A stretch of DNA of 64,000 bases, from positions 3,100,001-3,164,000 of the forward strand of contig NZ_CP050854.1 of the NCBI RefSeq assembly GCF_017569925.1, given 5' to 3'. Positions 46,212 to 57,146 of this stretch are shown here, one piece after another. The stretch is from Brenneria izadpanahii (GTDB lineage Bacteria; Pseudomonadota; Gammaproteobacteria; Enterobacterales; Enterobacteriaceae). The position numbers and the translations under genes were made by a program. The notes under the pieces were generated by a model, which made no database searches, had not been told where the DNA came from, and was given only the letters and a program-made list of their open reading frames with translations. Position 1 is the stretch's first letter. Each line of letters begins with the position of its first letter.

Positions 46212-47040
46212 CGCTATCCGCGCCAGCAGCGTCGCGGCCAAAGGGGATGCACAGCGGCGTGCCGAAAAACGGGTCGGTAATAATCCGGCAGTTCAGGTTA
46301 AACACCGTTTTCACCATCTCTTCATTGAGAATGTCGCCGGGTTTCCCCTGCGCATATACCGTCCGGTTATGCACCGCCACCATATGATGCGCATAGCGAC
46401 AGGCCAGGTTCAGATCGTGCAGCACCATGACGATGGTTTTCTGCTGACGCACATTGAGTTCCCGCAATAGATCCAACACCTCAATCTGATGAGCTAAGTC
46501 CAGATAAGTGGTTGGTTCATCCAACAGCACGATATCCGTATCCTGCGCCAGCGTCATGGCGATCCACACCCGCTGGCGTTGACCGCCGGACAGCGAATCC
46601 ACCGGGCGATGCCGCAAATCCGTCACGCCGGTGCGCTGAAAAGCCTGTACGACTTTCTCCTCATCCTGCGACGACCACTGCTGGAGCCACGACTGATGCG
46701 GATATCGCCCCATTTTGACCAGTTGATAGACCGTCAGCCCCTCCGGCGCCACCGGCGTTTGCGGCAGGATCGCCAGCTTTTTCGCCACGCAGGCGGTGGA
46801 CTGCCGGTGGATGTCAATCCCGCCGACCATCACCGTCCCGCGCTGCGGTTTCAGTAGCCGCGCGAACGATTTCAGCAGCGTACTTTTACCACAGCCGTTG
46901 CTGCCCACCAGCACCGAAATCTTGTTGGCGGGCAGCGTGAGATCCAGTGCGTCGATAATAGGTTGCCGATCATAGCCCAACGTCAGCCCCCGGCTTTCAA
47001 TCGCCGGCGGTTGGGGCGAAAAACGTTCTGTCGCACACAT
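46186..47040 (-). CDS. Siderophore ABC transporter ATPase (FecE-type)
   Basis: 284 residues with Walker [10 protein letters not shown] (about 45-53), signature LSGGQRQR, Walker [13 protein letters not shown] and switch H in [10 protein letters not shown]. FecE/FhuC-type importers share the TTYLDL and VLHDLN stretches. It drives the permease pair encoded upstream. It follows the FecD-type gene by 12 bp. Confidence 0.94.
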   Translation of the reverse strand: MCATERFSPQPPAIESRGLTLGYDRQPIIDALDLTLPANKISVLVGSNGCGKSTLLKSFARLLKPQRGTVMVGGIDIHRQSTACVAKKLAILPQTPVAPEGLTVYQLVKMGRYPHQSWLQQWSSQDEEKVVQAFQRTGVTDLRHRPVDSLSGGQRQRVWIAMTLAQDTDIVLLDEPTTYLDLAHQIEVLDLLRELNVRQQKTIVMVLHDLNLACRYAHHMVAVHNRTVYAQGKPGDILNEEMVKTVFNLNCRIITDPFFGTPLCIPFGRDAAGADSDERATPSV

Positions 47041-47052
47041 AAATCCGTCTTC

Positions 47053-48084
47053 TCAGCGGCATTGCCGAATCAGTAAATAGATGAAAAAAGGCGTTCCCAG
47101 CGCCGAAACAAACACGCCGGCGGGCAGGTCGAGCGGCAAAAACAGCGTGCGCCCGGCCAGATCGGCGAGCATCACCAGGTTCGCGCCCACCAACGCGGCG
47201 ACGAGCGCCAGCCCAGGGAACGAGCGTCCTACCAGTCTTTTAGCAATATGAGGCGCCACCAGCCCGACAAACGCCATCGCGCCCGCGTAGGCGATAGCGG
47301 CGCCGGCCAGCGCGACGCTGACGGACAACAGGGCCAGCCGCATCGCTTTGACCGGCAATCCCACGCCCAGCGCCAGATCGTCATCCAGTTCGTGAACATT
47401 GACGTGCCGGGCCAGTAACACAATAAACGGCAGTATGGCGGCCAGCCATGCCGCCAGCGAGCGCACATCCTGCCACTGCGCGCCGTAAACGCTGCCGGTC
47501 AACCAGACATAGGCCGACAGCGTGGTCGTCAGCGGGCTGAATACCAGCATCATGGTGGTGGCCGCGCCGGTAAGCGCCGACAGCCCCACGCCCACCAGCA
47601 CCAGCCGTATCGGCGAAGCGCCCTGCTTCCAGGCCAATAGCGTGATGAGCAACGCCGTCAGCCATGCCCCGCCGATAGCCGCCAGCGGCATCCAATGCTG
47701 GCTGAGCGCGGTGGAAAAAAATGACAGGAACCCTACCGCCGCGGCCGACGCGCCGCTGGTGATACCGAGAATATCCGGCGAAGCCAGAGGGTTGCGCACC
47801 AGACTTTGCAACATCAATCCGGACACGGCCAGCGCGCCGCCCACCAGCACCGCCAGTACAATACGCGCCAGCCGCAGTTGATTAACGATAAAATCAATAC
47901 CGCTATCCGAAGCGGCGAACAGCGCCTGTATCACATCCGGCGCGGAAATCCGTACCTTGCCTTGAGTCAGCGAAAACAGCATCACCGCCAGCGTGATCGC
48001 CGCCAGCGCGCCGGCGACCGCCGTCGTGCGCCCGGCGAACTGGCGCGAAAAGCGGCCGACGCGAACGGCATACAGTTTAGCCAT
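47053..48084 (-). CDS. Siderophore ABC transporter permease (FecD-type)
   Basis: 343 residues with about nine helices; motifs [18 protein letters not shown] and [19 protein letters not shown] are characteristic of FecCD/BtuC permeases, and the latter contacts the ATPase. It forms the inner-membrane channel with the FecC-type protein and overlaps that gene by eight bases. Confidence 0.93.
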   Translation of the reverse strand: MAKLYAVRVGRFSRQFAGRTTAVAGALAAITLAVMLFSLTQGKVRISAPDVIQALFAASDSGIDFIVNQLRLARIVLAVLVGGALAVSGLMLQSLVRNPLASPDILGITSGASAAAVGFLSFFSTALSQHWMPLAAIGGAWLTALLITLLAWKQGASPIRLVLVGVGLSALTGAATTMMLVFSPLTTTLSAYVWLTGSVYGAQWQDVRSLAAWLAAILPFIVLLARHVNVHELDDDLALGVGLPVKAMRLALLSVSVALAGAAIAYAGAMAFVGLVAPHIAKRLVGRSFPGLALVAALVGANLVMLADLAGRTLFLPLDLPAGVFVSALGTPFFIYLLIRQCR

Positions 48085-49066
48085 GGCGGAGACCTCTTCT
48101 GGCGAGGTAAATAAAGAACGGCGCGCCCAACAGCGCCGTCATCGCGCCGACCGGAATTTCCTGCGGCACAATCAAGAGCCTGGCCGCAACGTCGGCCAGC
48201 AGCAACAGCGTCGCACCCAGCAGCGCGCAGCCGGGGATCAGCCAGCGGTGATCGGAGGATAACAGGCCGCGCGCCATATGCGGCACGATCAAGCCGATAA
48301 ATCCGATGCTGCCGGCAATGGCGACCGCGCCGCCGGCCAACGCGATAACGCACAGCGCCATCAGGCTGCGAACCAATACCGTACGCTGCCCCAGCCCTCT
48401 GGCAATCTCATCGCCGGCCGCCAGAATATTGATATGCGGCGCCAGCAGCAGCGCGCCCAGCATCGCCAGCGCAAAATAAGGCAGCATGGGCCAGAGCATG
48501 GACAGATCGCGCCCGGCCACCGAGCCCGCCAGCCAGAACAGAACGCTGTCCAGCCCTTCCTGATTGATCACCAGCAGCGCCTGTGTAAAGGAGATGAACA
48601 GCGCGGTGATGGCCGCGCCGGCCAGCACGATACGCAACTGACTAGTGCGGCCGTTACCCAGGGTGCCGAGAAAATAGACCGTGCCGCCGGCGATCGCCGC
48701 CCCCGCGTAGGCCACCCACATCAGCGCGCTCTGGCTGGCAAGCGGCAACAGCGCGGAAAAGCCGACGATAAAAAACATCGCGCCGGCGTTAATGCCAAAC
48801 AGACCGGGAGAGGCCAGCGGGTTACGCGTCATCGCCTGCATCAGCGCCCCGGCGACGGCCAGGCTGGCGCCGACCACCAGCGCAATCACCGTGCGCGCCA
48901 GACGGGTGGTGGTCACCAGAATATGATCGATTTGCTGAGGGTCGTGATGAAACAGCGCCGGCCAGACCACGGAGAAAGGGATCGCCGTCGGTCCGGCCAT
49001 CAGACTGGCGAACAGCGCCACGCCCAACAGCGCCATCCCGGAAGCCAAAATAGCCATTTTCGCCAT
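48077..49066 (-). CDS. Siderophore ABC transporter permease (FecC-type)
   Basis: 329 residues, about nine helices, FecCD family ([37 protein letters not shown]). It pairs with the FecD-type permease. Its ATG overlaps the binding-protein stop by one base (TAATG), so translation is coupled. Confidence 0.93.
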   Translation of the reverse strand: MAKMAILASGMALLGVALFASLMAGPTAIPFSVVWPALFHHDPQQIDHILVTTTRLARTVIALVVGASLAVAGALMQAMTRNPLASPGLFGINAGAMFFIVGFSALLPLASQSALMWVAYAGAAIAGGTVYFLGTLGNGRTSQLRIVLAGAAITALFISFTQALLVINQEGLDSVLFWLAGSVAGRDLSMLWPMLPYFALAMLGALLLAPHINILAAGDEIARGLGQRTVLVRSLMALCVIALAGGAVAIAGSIGFIGLIVPHMARGLLSSDHRWLIPGCALLGATLLLLADVAARLLIVPQEIPVGAMTALLGAPFFIYLARRGLRHG

Positions 49067-50028
49067 TACGCCGCGTCCCCGGCGCCGAGAAGATGGCGTT
49101 CAATGTCGTCCAGCACCTTGTTGGCCCCGATAATGCCGCCCGACAGGATCCAGACCACGCTGTCCACCCGATAAACGCGCGCCTGCCGGGGCGCGTTCAT
49201 CCGCAGCCAGAGCGGATGGGACACCCAATCGCGGTAGTTTTGCTGCACGGAGGGGTTTTCAGGACGAATAAACAGGAAGAACAGATCGGCATCCAACACC
49301 GGAATGCTCTCCTTGCTGGTCAGCTTTTGCAATATTCCCTGCGATGCCGCGCCGCGCTGCGGCCAGACGAAACCGATCTCAGAGAGAATGGAGCCGGCGA
49401 AGCTGCCGGACAAATAATTGCGCACATGATCGCCGCGAAATTCCATCACCGACACGCTCAGCGGCCAATTCGCGCCGACGCGCGCCATCAGCCGTTCACG
49501 CAGTCCGTCCACCCTGCGCCGCCAATCCGTCAGCAGCCGATCGGCCTGCGCCTCCCGGTTTAGCGCCACGCCCATCACCTGAACGGTTTTTTTGAACTCA
49601 AACACCTCATCCAGCGCCACCGTAGGCGCAATCTGCGAAAGCAGGCCATAAATTCTCTCATTGCGAAAACGCGATGCGATGATCAGGTCGGGCTTTAGCA
49701 GCGCGATATCTTCCAGACTCGGCTGGGTTTCCAAACCGACGTGCGTCACGCCGTTCAGCGCCGGACGCAGATATTTGTAGGTCGGTTTTTCCGTCCAGGA
49801 GTCCACTACGCCGATAGGCTTAATTCCCAGAGCGACGGCGGTATCGGTCGCGCCCTGAAATAGCGTTACCACCCGTTGCGGCGTGCCGCTGATCGCGGTT
49901 TCTCCCAGGGCGTGATGGATCAGACGCGGGGGCGAGGACGCCTGCGCCCCGCCCGCCAGCAATAACAGCGCTACGATTAGCCGCCGGGACCACCGCCCCC
50001 CGGCGAAGCGCATGCGGCGATACCGCAT
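49066..50028 (-). CDS. Periplasmic siderophore-binding protein (FecB-type)
   Basis: 320 residues; signal peptide with the core [11 protein letters not shown] and cleavage near AQA. The periplasmic-binding fold III helical backbone ([34 protein letters not shown]) matches the FecB/FepB/FhuD type. It delivers the ferric siderophore to the permease. I start at ATG 50028 with AAGGG upstream; a TTG at 50046 is in frame. It begins seven bases after the receptor stop. Confidence 0.9.
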   Translation of the reverse strand: MRYRRMRFAGGRWSRRLIVALLLLAGGAQASSPPRLIHHALGETAISGTPQRVVTLFQGATDTAVALGIKPIGVVDSWTEKPTYKYLRPALNGVTHVGLETQPSLEDIALLKPDLIIASRFRNERIYGLLSQIAPTVALDEVFEFKKTVQVMGVALNREAQADRLLTDWRRRVDGLRERLMARVGANWPLSVSVMEFRGDHVRNYLSGSFAGSILSEIGFVWPQRGAASQGILQKLTSKESIPVLDADLFFLFIRPENPSVQQNYRDWVSHPLWLRMNAPRQARVYRVDSVVWILSGGIIGANKVLDDIERHLLGAGDAA

Positions 50029-50035
50029 TTCACCC

Positions 50036-52129
50036 TTAGAAATCAAGAGTGTAACCCAGCGTCAGCGTTCGTCCGCGACCGGAGAAGTAGCGGGTATCGT
50101 TGACCAGCGCGCTCTGTGAATAGTAGGTGATGTAATCCTTGTTCAGCAGGTTGGCGACCGCAACATTGACCCGACCGTAAGGAAGTTTGTAGCCCACGGC
50201 CGCATCCACCAGCATATAGCCGTCAAAGTCCTTATCGCTGCCGTCAAAGTCGCGATCGAAGGCGTAGTTGAGCTGTACAAACGAACTGAGCTTATCGTTC
50301 CAGTTGGCCGACCAACTGGTGATGAGCCGATCCGGCGCAACGTTCAGCCCGTCCAGTTTGGCATCAAGGCTGCCGTTGTCGTCGCTGTCGTATTTGCCCT
50401 GGCTGTGCGCGTAAGTCGCCTTGACCTTGTGCTGCTCGTTAATCTGATAACCGGCGCTCATCTCTACGCCCTGAATGCGCGTTTTCTCCCGCTGCGCGAT
50501 AAAGATACCGTCCGCATTCGGCTCCACGCGGCTGCCCAGTTTCGAGTTGGACTGATAGTAGCTGGCTTCCAGCTCTATGCGATCTTTGGCGAAACGGAAC
50601 CCGGTTTCGATGTTGTCCGTCACGATCGGTTTCAGATTGCGGAAGTTATCGACATCCTGTCCTGACGTTCTGATGGAACGCAGCGCGCGCCCCACGTCCG
50701 GCATACCAAATCCTTCCGAATAGTTGACAAACAGGTTTAACGAATCCAGCGGCGAATAGACCAGACCGACGTTGTACAGCGTTTCGTTGAATTTCGGGCT
50801 GCCGCCGTCTACGGTCACGCCGTTGTTGGCCGCCAGCGTCTGGTAGCTATCGACTTTAAGCTTGGCGATTTCATGACGCACGCCGGCATGCAGCACCACC
50901 TGTTCCAATAGCTGATATTCCGCCTGCATAAACGGCGAATAGTTGGTGTATTCCACTTCCGGCACATAAGTGCGCCGGGTCAGATAGAGATCCTGCTTGC
51001 TTTTATCCAACAGGGTATCGAAGCCGACGGTGATTTTCAGGCTGTCATCCAGCAGGTCGTCTTTGGTCAGCGCCAGCTTGACGCCATATTTGGACGACAC
51101 CGCCCTGGACTGATCGTACAGCGAACCGACCGGGGCGAGCGCGCCGTCCTGAAAGGTGGCGGAATTATCGGCGCCGAACAGCGCTTCATAGCGCTGGTTG
51201 AACAGCAGCGCGGATAGCTTCATCCCCGCCAGATCGTGATTTTCGTAGGTCAAACCGGTCGACCAGACGCTATTGTGCGGCGCTATGCCTTCCGGCGTGC
51301 CGCGTATCGAAGTGGTGGGGATCCCCTGCGCCCGATCGCCGTCCACGCTGAGGTAGTTATTCTCACCTTTGATGCGATAGCGGTTAACGCTGAGCTGGAC
51401 CCGCTGATAGTCGTCCAGCCAGTATCCCACTTTCGCCAGCACGTCATAGGCGCGCGAATCCATCAGATCGCCCTGGGTATTATCCACCCCGACGGGACGG
51501 TTTTTCCCGTCCAGATACAGCCCCTGATCTTCATAACCGACGGCAAACAGATAGTCGAGATAATCCTGCCGGCCATCGACGCGATAGGTGGTTTTATAGC
51601 TGGCGGTTTCGCCACGGATCTTCTCCGTGGGAATGGTGGTCTGCACGTTGACATGCTGATTGAACGAACCATTTTCGGGGCGGCGGGTAATAATGTTAAT
51701 CACGCCGCCGGTGGCGCCCAGCCCGTTGGTGGCGTTGGCGCCGTGGATCACTTCGATGCGTTCCACCATGGAAAAATCGATAGTGTGCATTTCCCGCCCG
51801 GTTGGGCGCAGCGGGTTAGACTGAGGAATGCCGTCAATCATCACCAATGGCGCGCGCCCGCGGAATGTTTCACCGCTCCCGCTCATTTTTTGCCGGCTGG
51901 GGGAGAAAGAAGGTAAAAGATTGCTGAGAATTTGGGAACTGTCGCTGGAAATCAGCATCTGCTGCTCAATTTCCTCTTTGGCGATCACGGTGACTACCTG
52001 CGGTGATTTTTTCTGCTCGATGTTGGAGCGGGAAGCCGAAATCACTATCTCATCACTACTGCCGTCCCCTTCCTGCGCGTAAGCCTGAGATAACAGCGCA
52101 CATGGCATAACAACGAATAAAACACGCAT
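50036..52129 (-). CDS. TonB-dependent ferric-siderophore receptor
   Basis: 697 residues. Signal peptide ending in AYA, a TonB box region (SSDEIVISASR), an N-terminal plug with MIDGIPQSNP and the RIEVIHGANATNGLGATGGVIN block, and a 22-stranded barrel ending in LGYTLDF (aromatic terminus). It binds a ferric siderophore at the surface and passes it inwards with TonB. The siderophore is not determined; FecBCDE partners suit carboxylate types and FhuF suits hydroxamate types. Start at 52129 chosen for the signal peptide; the open frame begins 23 codons earlier. Confidence 0.92.
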   Translation of the reverse strand: MRVLFVVMPCALLSQAYAQEGDGSSDEIVISASRSNIEQKKSPQVVTVIAKEEIEQQMLISSDSSQILSNLLPSFSPSRQKMSGSGETFRGRAPLVMIDGIPQSNPLRPTGREMHTIDFSMVERIEVIHGANATNGLGATGGVINIITRRPENGSFNQHVNVQTTIPTEKIRGETASYKTTYRVDGRQDYLDYLFAVGYEDQGLYLDGKNRPVGVDNTQGDLMDSRAYDVLAKVGYWLDDYQRVQLSVNRYRIKGENNYLSVDGDRAQGIPTTSIRGTPEGIAPHNSVWSTGLTYENHDLAGMKLSALLFNQRYEALFGADNSATFQDGALAPVGSLYDQSRAVSSKYGVKLALTKDDLLDDSLKITVGFDTLLDKSKQDLYLTRRTYVPEVEYTNYSPFMQAEYQLLEQVVLHAGVRHEIAKLKVDSYQTLAANNGVTVDGGSPKFNETLYNVGLVYSPLDSLNLFVNYSEGFGMPDVGRALRSIRTSGQDVDNFRNLKPIVTDNIETGFRFAKDRIELEASYYQSNSKLGSRVEPNADGIFIAQREKTRIQGVEMSAGYQINEQHKVKATYAHSQGKYDSDDNGSLDAKLDGLNVAPDRLITSWSANWNDKLSSFVQLNYAFDRDFDGSDKDFDGYMLVDAAVGYKLPYGRVNVAVANLLNKDYITYYSQSALVNDTRYFSGRGRTLTLGYTLDF

Positions 52130-52329
52130 CTGGTTCAATGCCTTTTCCCCTTCCTCTATACACTCAACGGGTAAATGAAAGGGTCTCCGGTTAGCCACTG
52201 AACACCAGACACCCCCTGACGTTATTCATAAAAGCGTCGCCCGCCTATACAGGTTGGATTGCCGCTTTCCTTGCGATAAAATCAAACGCTATCCCACTGA
52301 TTTAGTATGGTTTTACCCTGGTAGTCAAT

Positions 52330-52348
52330 AATGGTAATTATTATCATT
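52330..52348. promoter_or_regulatory. Fur box upstream of the siderophore receptor
   Basis: AATGGTAATTATTATCATT is a 9-1-9 inverted repeat with one mismatch, matching the Fur core (AATGATAAT/ATTATCATT). It lies about 200 bp upstream of the receptor start in an AT-rich region, so iron repression of the leftward cluster is likely. Confidence 0.78.
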
Positions 52349-52519
52349 GAATATAAAAACTTACAACATTTACATAAAAAATATATTTACATGACGTTTT
52401 ACTGCGACGGAAAAATGAGGACGGACATGCGGACGGCGGCTATCACTCAATGGCGGATACGCCGTAAAAAGTAATTTTTGTGATCGGGATCGATAAAAAT
52501 AATAAAAACAGGCCTAAAG

Positions 52520-52539
52520 TTAATCATATGATTGATTAA
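52520..52539. promoter_or_regulatory. CecR autoregulatory operator candidate
   Basis: TTAATCATATGATTGATTAA is a palindrome (arms TTAATCA and TGATTAA, six-base spacer) ending 17 bp before the cecR ATG. TetR-family regulators bind such sites next to their own gene. Binding by CecR is inferred. Confidence 0.5.
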
Positions 52540-52556
52540 ATTTGCCGAGTTGGCCT

Positions 52557-53270
52557 ATGCCGCAAAAATCCACCACGTCAAACCGCAGCGATCAAACGCG
52601 GCAACAGCTTATCCAGGCCGCGCTGGAGGTGTTTGGCGAATACGGTCCGCAGGCCGCGACCACCCGCGATATCGCCAATCGCGCCGGACAGAACATTGCC
52701 GCCATTGCCTATCACTTTCAGTCAAAAGAGGGGCTTTATCTGGCCGTCGCCAGTTGGATGTCCGATTATATTCGTCAGACCTACCGTCCTCTGGTCGAGG
52801 AAATCGAAATTTTTATGCGGCTCCCGCTGCAACAGCAGTCGCCGGAACAGCTTATGGAATATATTCGGCGCAGCATCCTGACGCTCAGCCGTCTGCTAAC
52901 CCGCTCGGAAACGCTGAATCTGAGCCGGATCATGACCCGTGAACAACTTTCTCCGACGGAAGCCTACCCGCTGATCCATCGGCAGGTTATCGAACCCATG
53001 CACCGGTTGTTAACGACATTGGTCGCCCGCTATACCGGGATGGATGCAAACCATCCCAAAATCATCGTTCATACCCATGCATTGATTGGCGAGGTACTTT
53101 CTTTTCGCGCCACCAGGGAAACCATTCTATTACGTGCGGGCTGGAAAGAGATTGGCAACGAAGAAACGACGCTCATTCAGCAAGTCTTGATGGAACACCT
53201 TGAAATTCTCCTTAACGGACTGCGGGACAGTCATGCCCGACAGATAAAGGAATCATTGCGTAATGAATAA
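52557..53270 (+). CDS. cecR: TetR-family regulator CecR (YbiH)
   Basis: 237 residues with the TetR helix-turn-helix at about 12-58 ([20 protein letters not shown]) and a ligand-binding domain; the segment [19 protein letters not shown] and [13 protein letters not shown] match E. coli CecR. In E. coli it controls ybhGFSR and rhlE and affects drug sensitivity. It heads the ybh operon here. The ATG at 52557 is used; a TTG five codons upstream is in frame. Its end overlaps ybhG by eight bases. Confidence 0.93.
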   Translation: MPQKSTTSNRSDQTRQQLIQAALEVFGEYGPQAATTRDIANRAGQNIAAIAYHFQSKEGLYLAVASWMSDYIRQTYRPLVEEIEIFMRLPLQQQSPEQLMEYIRRSILTLSRLLTRSETLNLSRIMTREQLSPTEAYPLIHRQVIEPMHRLLTTLVARYTGMDANHPKIIVHTHALIGEVLSFRATRETILLRAGWKEIGNEETTLIQQVLMEHLEILLNGLRDSHARQIKESLRNE

Positions 53271-54264
53271 GAAAAAACTGGCTTTCGCCCTTGTTATTAT
53301 CGTCCTGATCGCGGCGGCGATTTATGGCTTCGTCCAATACCGCCAGCAGCAGGAAAAACCGCTGACGCTATACGGCAACGTCGATATTCGCTCAGTAAAT
53401 CTGGCATTCCGCGTGGGAGGACGGTTAGCCGATCTGAAAGCGGACGAAGGGGACGGCATTCAGCCCGGCCAGCCTCTGGCGATACTGGATAGCGCCCCTT
53501 ATCAGAATGCTCTGCGCCAGGCGCAGGCCAACGTCGCCAGCGCCAAAGCGCAGTTGGATTTGTTACAGGAAGGCTATCGCCGCGAAGAGATCGAGCAGGT
53601 GCGCGCTCAGTTGGTGCAGAGTCAAGCGGCTTATGACTACGCGAACAGTTTCTATCAACGTCAGCAAGGGCTGTGGGCAAGACGGTCAATTTCCGCCGAT
53701 ACCCTGGAAGACGCCAAGACGGCCCGGAATCAGGCTCTGGCTACCTTGCAAGGCGCCAAAGACAAACTGAAACAGTATGAAAGCGGCAACCGTCCACAGG
53801 AAATCGCCGCTGCGCAGGCGGCCCTGGCTCAGGCTGAAGCCGTACAGGCCCAGGCCGAACTGGATCTGAAAGATACCGAATTGGTTTCGCCATCCGCCGG
53901 CGTCATCCTGACCAGAGCGGTGGAAACCGGCAGCATGCTCAGCTCCGGCAGTACGGTATTTACCCTGTCATTGACCCGTCCCGTCTGGGTTCGCGCCTAT
54001 ATCAGCGAGAAGAATTTAGGCCGCGCCGTGCCGGGCGACAGCATCCTGATTTATACCGATGGCAGGCCCGACAAGCCGTATCACGGCCAAATCGGTTTTG
54101 TGTCTCCCAGCGCCGAATTCACGCCGAAAAGCGTTGAAACGGAAGATCTGCGTACCGATCTGGTCTACCGCCTGCGCATCGTGGTGAACGATGCGGACGA
54201 GCATCTGCGTCAGGGAATGCCGGTGACGCTGCGTTTTGCCCAGGATGCCGCCGGTCATGAATGA
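53263..54264 (+). CDS. ybhG: YbhG, HlyD-type periplasmic adaptor of an ABC exporter
   Basis: 333 residues (332 in E. coli). An N-terminal membrane anchor ([18 protein letters not shown]), a beta-barrel/lipoyl part ([20 protein letters not shown]) and a long coiled coil rich in Q and A between about 75 and 205 ([29 protein letters not shown]). It links the YbhFSR ABC transporter to an outer-membrane channel. The gene overlaps ybhF by eight bases. Confidence 0.94.
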   Translation: MNKKKLAFALVIIVLIAAAIYGFVQYRQQQEKPLTLYGNVDIRSVNLAFRVGGRLADLKADEGDGIQPGQPLAILDSAPYQNALRQAQANVASAKAQLDLLQEGYRREEIEQVRAQLVQSQAAYDYANSFYQRQQGLWARRSISADTLEDAKTARNQALATLQGAKDKLKQYESGNRPQEIAAAQAALAQAEAVQAQAELDLKDTELVSPSAGVILTRAVETGSMLSSGSTVFTLSLTRPVWVRAYISEKNLGRAVPGDSILIYTDGRPDKPYHGQIGFVSPSAEFTPKSVETEDLRTDLVYRLRIVVNDADEHLRQGMPVTLRFAQDAAGHE

Positions 54265-55999
54265 TATTTCGGCGCGCATCGAAATAAAGGCGCTGGAAAA
54301 ACGCTTTCCGGGGCAGAATAAACCCGCGCTCGCCAGTCTTACCGAGCAAATTCGCAGCGGGGCCGTTACCGGATTGGTCGGTCCGGATGGCGCGGGGAAA
54401 ACCACCCTGCTGCGTATGCTGGCGGGTTTGCTGACCCCCAGCAGCGGCTCCATCCAGGTGACCGGACTGGACCCGATAAAACAGGATCGGCAGCTCCATG
54501 CGATCCTCGGCTATATGCCGCAGAAATTCGGCCTGTATGAAGACCTGACGGTAATGGAAAACCTGAATCTGTATGCCGACTTGCGCGGTATTACCGGCGA
54601 CGTCCGCCAGGAGACGTTTAATCGGCTGCTATCGTTTACCGACCTCACCCGCTTTACCGAACGTTTGGCGGGGAAACTCTCCGGCGGGATGAAGCAAAAG
54701 CTGGGATTGGCCTGTACGCTATTGGGGCAACCCAAAGTCCTGCTGCTGGATGAACCGGGCGTCGGGGTCGATCCCATTTCCCGCCGCGAACTCTGGCGCA
54801 TGGTGCATGAACTGGCCGATGAAGGCATGCTGATCGTGTGGAGCACATCGTATCTGGATGAGGCCGAACAGTGCCGGGACATTCTGTTGCTCAATGAAGG
54901 GGAACAGTTGTACCGCGGCGAACCACGGGAGTTGACGGAGAAAATGGCCGGCCGCAGCGTGCTGGTCAGCGCCCATGACGAGAGCCACCGGAAACTGCTG
55001 CAACGCGCTCTGCGCCAGCCGCAGGTTAGCGACGGCGTGATTCAGGGGCAGTACGTGCGGCTGATTTTGCAACCGGATGCGGATCGGGCGGCGCTGCTGT
55101 CGGCGCTGAATCTGCCGCAAGAGAGCCTGCAGGACACCGCTCCCCGTTTTGAGGATGCGTTCATCGATTTACTGGGCGGCGGCCCGGCCAGCGAATCTTC
55201 GCTGGCGAAAATCATGCCGTCGATTGAAATTAACGGTGAAGAAACCGTTATCGAAGCGCGGCAACTGACGAAAAAATTCGGCGATTTCGCCGCCACCGAC
55301 CATGTCAGCTTTAAGGTTCAGCGCGGGGAAATCTTCGGCCTGCTGGGCCCCAACGGCGCGGGAAAATCCACCACCTTCAAAATGATGTGCGGCTTGCTGG
55401 TGCCCACCGGCGGCAAAGCGCTGGTACTGGACATGGATCTGAAAACCAGCTCCGGTAAAGCGCGTCAGCATTTGGGTTATATGGCGCAGAAATTCTCTCT
55501 GTACGGCAACCTGACGGTGGAACAGAACCTGCGTTTTTTCTCCGGCGTATATGGTCTAAAGGGCAAAGCGCAGCGCGATAAAATGGCGGAAATGGAAAAA
55601 GCGTTTAACTTCCAGCCGATTTATCACCAAACGCCCGATGCCCTGCCGCTGGGATTCAAACAGCGGCTGGCGCTGGCCTGCGCGCTGATGCATGAGCCGG
55701 ACATCCTGTTTTTGGACGAACCGACCTCCGGCGTCGATCCGCTAACCCGCCGGGAATTCTGGATACATATCAACGGGATGGTAAATAAAGGCGTCACGGT
55801 AATGGTAACCACCCACTTTATGGACGAAGCCGAGTATTGCGACCGCATCGGGCTGGTGTATCACGGTAAGCTGATCGCCGCCGGCACGCCGGACGATCTG
55901 AAACAGAAGGCCGCCGACGAGCAGACGCCGTCCCCCACCATGGAAGAGGCGTTTATCGCGCTGATCCAGGAATACGACAGGGAGAACACTCATGGATAA
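54257..55999 (+). CDS. ybhF: YbhF, ABC ATPase with two nucleotide-binding domains
   Basis: 580 residues (578 in E. coli). Two tandem ABC domains: the first has Walker [10 protein letters not shown] (about 41-49) and LSGGMKQK; the second has GPNGAGKST (about 366-374) and a degenerate signature ([10 protein letters not shown]). Walker B is [11 protein letters not shown] in the first and [11 protein letters not shown] in the second. It powers YbhS and YbhR, which export Na+/H+ or drugs according to E. coli work. Overlaps ybhS by eight bases. Confidence 0.93.
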   Translation: MNDISARIEIKALEKRFPGQNKPALASLTEQIRSGAVTGLVGPDGAGKTTLLRMLAGLLTPSSGSIQVTGLDPIKQDRQLHAILGYMPQKFGLYEDLTVMENLNLYADLRGITGDVRQETFNRLLSFTDLTRFTERLAGKLSGGMKQKLGLACTLLGQPKVLLLDEPGVGVDPISRRELWRMVHELADEGMLIVWSTSYLDEAEQCRDILLLNEGEQLYRGEPRELTEKMAGRSVLVSAHDESHRKLLQRALRQPQVSDGVIQGQYVRLILQPDADRAALLSALNLPQESLQDTAPRFEDAFIDLLGGGPASESSLAKIMPSIEINGEETVIEARQLTKKFGDFAATDHVSFKVQRGEIFGLLGPNGAGKSTTFKMMCGLLVPTGGKALVLDMDLKTSSGKARQHLGYMAQKFSLYGNLTVEQNLRFFSGVYGLKGKAQRDKMAEMEKAFNFQPIYHQTPDALPLGFKQRLALACALMHEPDILFLDEPTSGVDPLTRREFWIHINGMVNKGVTVMVTTHFMDEAEYCDRIGLVYHGKLIAAGTPDDLKQKAADEQTPSPTMEEAFIALIQEYDRENTHG

Positions 56000-57137
56000 T
56001 CAGCAAGACAGCACCCATTTTTCCTTGCGTCGCCTGCGCGCGCTGTGCCTGAAGGAAACCCGGCAAATCCTGCGCGACCCCAGCAGCGGCTTGATCGCCT
56101 TCGTCATCCCGTTATTGCTGCTATTTATCTTCGGCTACGGCATCAATCTCGATTCCAGCCGGCTTCGTGTCGGTATTCTGGTGGAGCAGCAAAGCGAAGA
56201 CGCTCTGGAGCTGGCCGCCACTTTCGCCGCGTCGCCGTTTATCGCCCCGACGATTAGCGATAACCGACAGCAGCTTATTCAGATGATGCAGGCCGGACGG
56301 ATCCGCGGGCTGATCGTCATCCCGGTCAATTTCGCCGAACAGATGGCGCGATCCTCTGTAGATGCCCCCATTCAGGTGGTTACCGACGGCTCCGAACCCA
56401 ACACCGCCAACTTTGTTCAGGCCTATGCCCAAGGGATATGGCTGCTCTGGCAGCAACAACGGGCCAGCGACAGAGGCGAATCGTTTGAACAATTGATCGA
56501 GGTGCAGCAGCGTTACTGGTTCAACCCGGCGGCCATCAGCCAGCATTTTATCGTGCCCGGCGCCATCACCATTATTATGACCGTAATCGGCGCCATTCTA
56601 ACGTCGCTGGTTATCGCCCGCGAATGGGAACGCGGCACCATGGAAGCGCTGTTATCCACCCAGGTGACCCGCACTGAACTGCTGCTGGCGAAACTGATCC
56701 CCTACTACGTTCTTGGCATGATCGCGATGGTGCTGTGTATCGTGGTCGCCCGCTTCGTCATGCAGGTGCCTTACCGCGGATCGCTGTTGGCGCTGTTCGG
56801 CATCAGCAGCCTGTTCCTCGCCAGTACGCTGGGAATGGGATTATTGATTTCCACCCTGACGAAAAATCAGTTTAATGCGGCAATGATGGCGCTGAACGTC
56901 GGCTTTCTACCCGCCGTGATGCTGTCCGGATTTATTTTTGAAATTGACAGTATGCCGGTGCTGGTGCGCGCCGTCTCGTACCTGATCCCCGCCCGTTACT
57001 TTGTCAGCACGCTGCAAACGCTGTTTCTGGCGGGCAACATCAGCAGCGTGCTGTTAATTAATCTGCTGTTTCTTATCGCCTCCGCCGTGGTATTCATCGG
57101 TCTCACGGCCTGGAAAACCCAACGCCGACTGGACTAG
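55992..57137 (+). CDS. ybhS: YbhS, ABC-2 type permease
   Basis: 381 residues (377 in E. coli). ABC-2 architecture: N-terminal helix near 30, a large periplasmic domain, then five helices after about 185 with the motif [14 protein letters not shown] preceding the third helix. It forms the channel with YbhR. Spaced nine bases before ybhR, so part of cecR-ybhGFSR. Confidence 0.93.
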   Translation: MDNQQDSTHFSLRRLRALCLKETRQILRDPSSGLIAFVIPLLLLFIFGYGINLDSSRLRVGILVEQQSEDALELAATFAASPFIAPTISDNRQQLIQMMQAGRIRGLIVIPVNFAEQMARSSVDAPIQVVTDGSEPNTANFVQAYAQGIWLLWQQQRASDRGESFEQLIEVQQRYWFNPAAISQHFIVPGAITIIMTVIGAILTSLVIAREWERGTMEALLSTQVTRTELLLAKLIPYYVLGMIAMVLCIVVARFVMQVPYRGSLLALFGISSLFLASTLGMGLLISTLTKNQFNAAMMALNVGFLPAVMLSGFIFEIDSMPVLVRAVSYLIPARYFVSTLQTLFLAGNISSVLLINLLFLIASAVVFIGLTAWKTQRRLD

Positions 57138-57146
57138 GGAGCCAAC

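Larger units (their letters stand above)
52130..52556. promoter_or_regulatory. Divergent control region of the siderophore cluster and cecR
   Basis: A 427-bp gap between the receptor start and cecR with no gene. It contains the Fur box (52330-52348) for the leftward cluster and a palindromic cecR operator candidate (52520-52539) on the right. Confidence 0.55.

Noticed and set aside
48278..49174. 298-codon plus-strand frame opposite the FecC-type permease
   Set aside because: Composition is dominated by Arg, Gln and Gly; antisense of a clear membrane protein.
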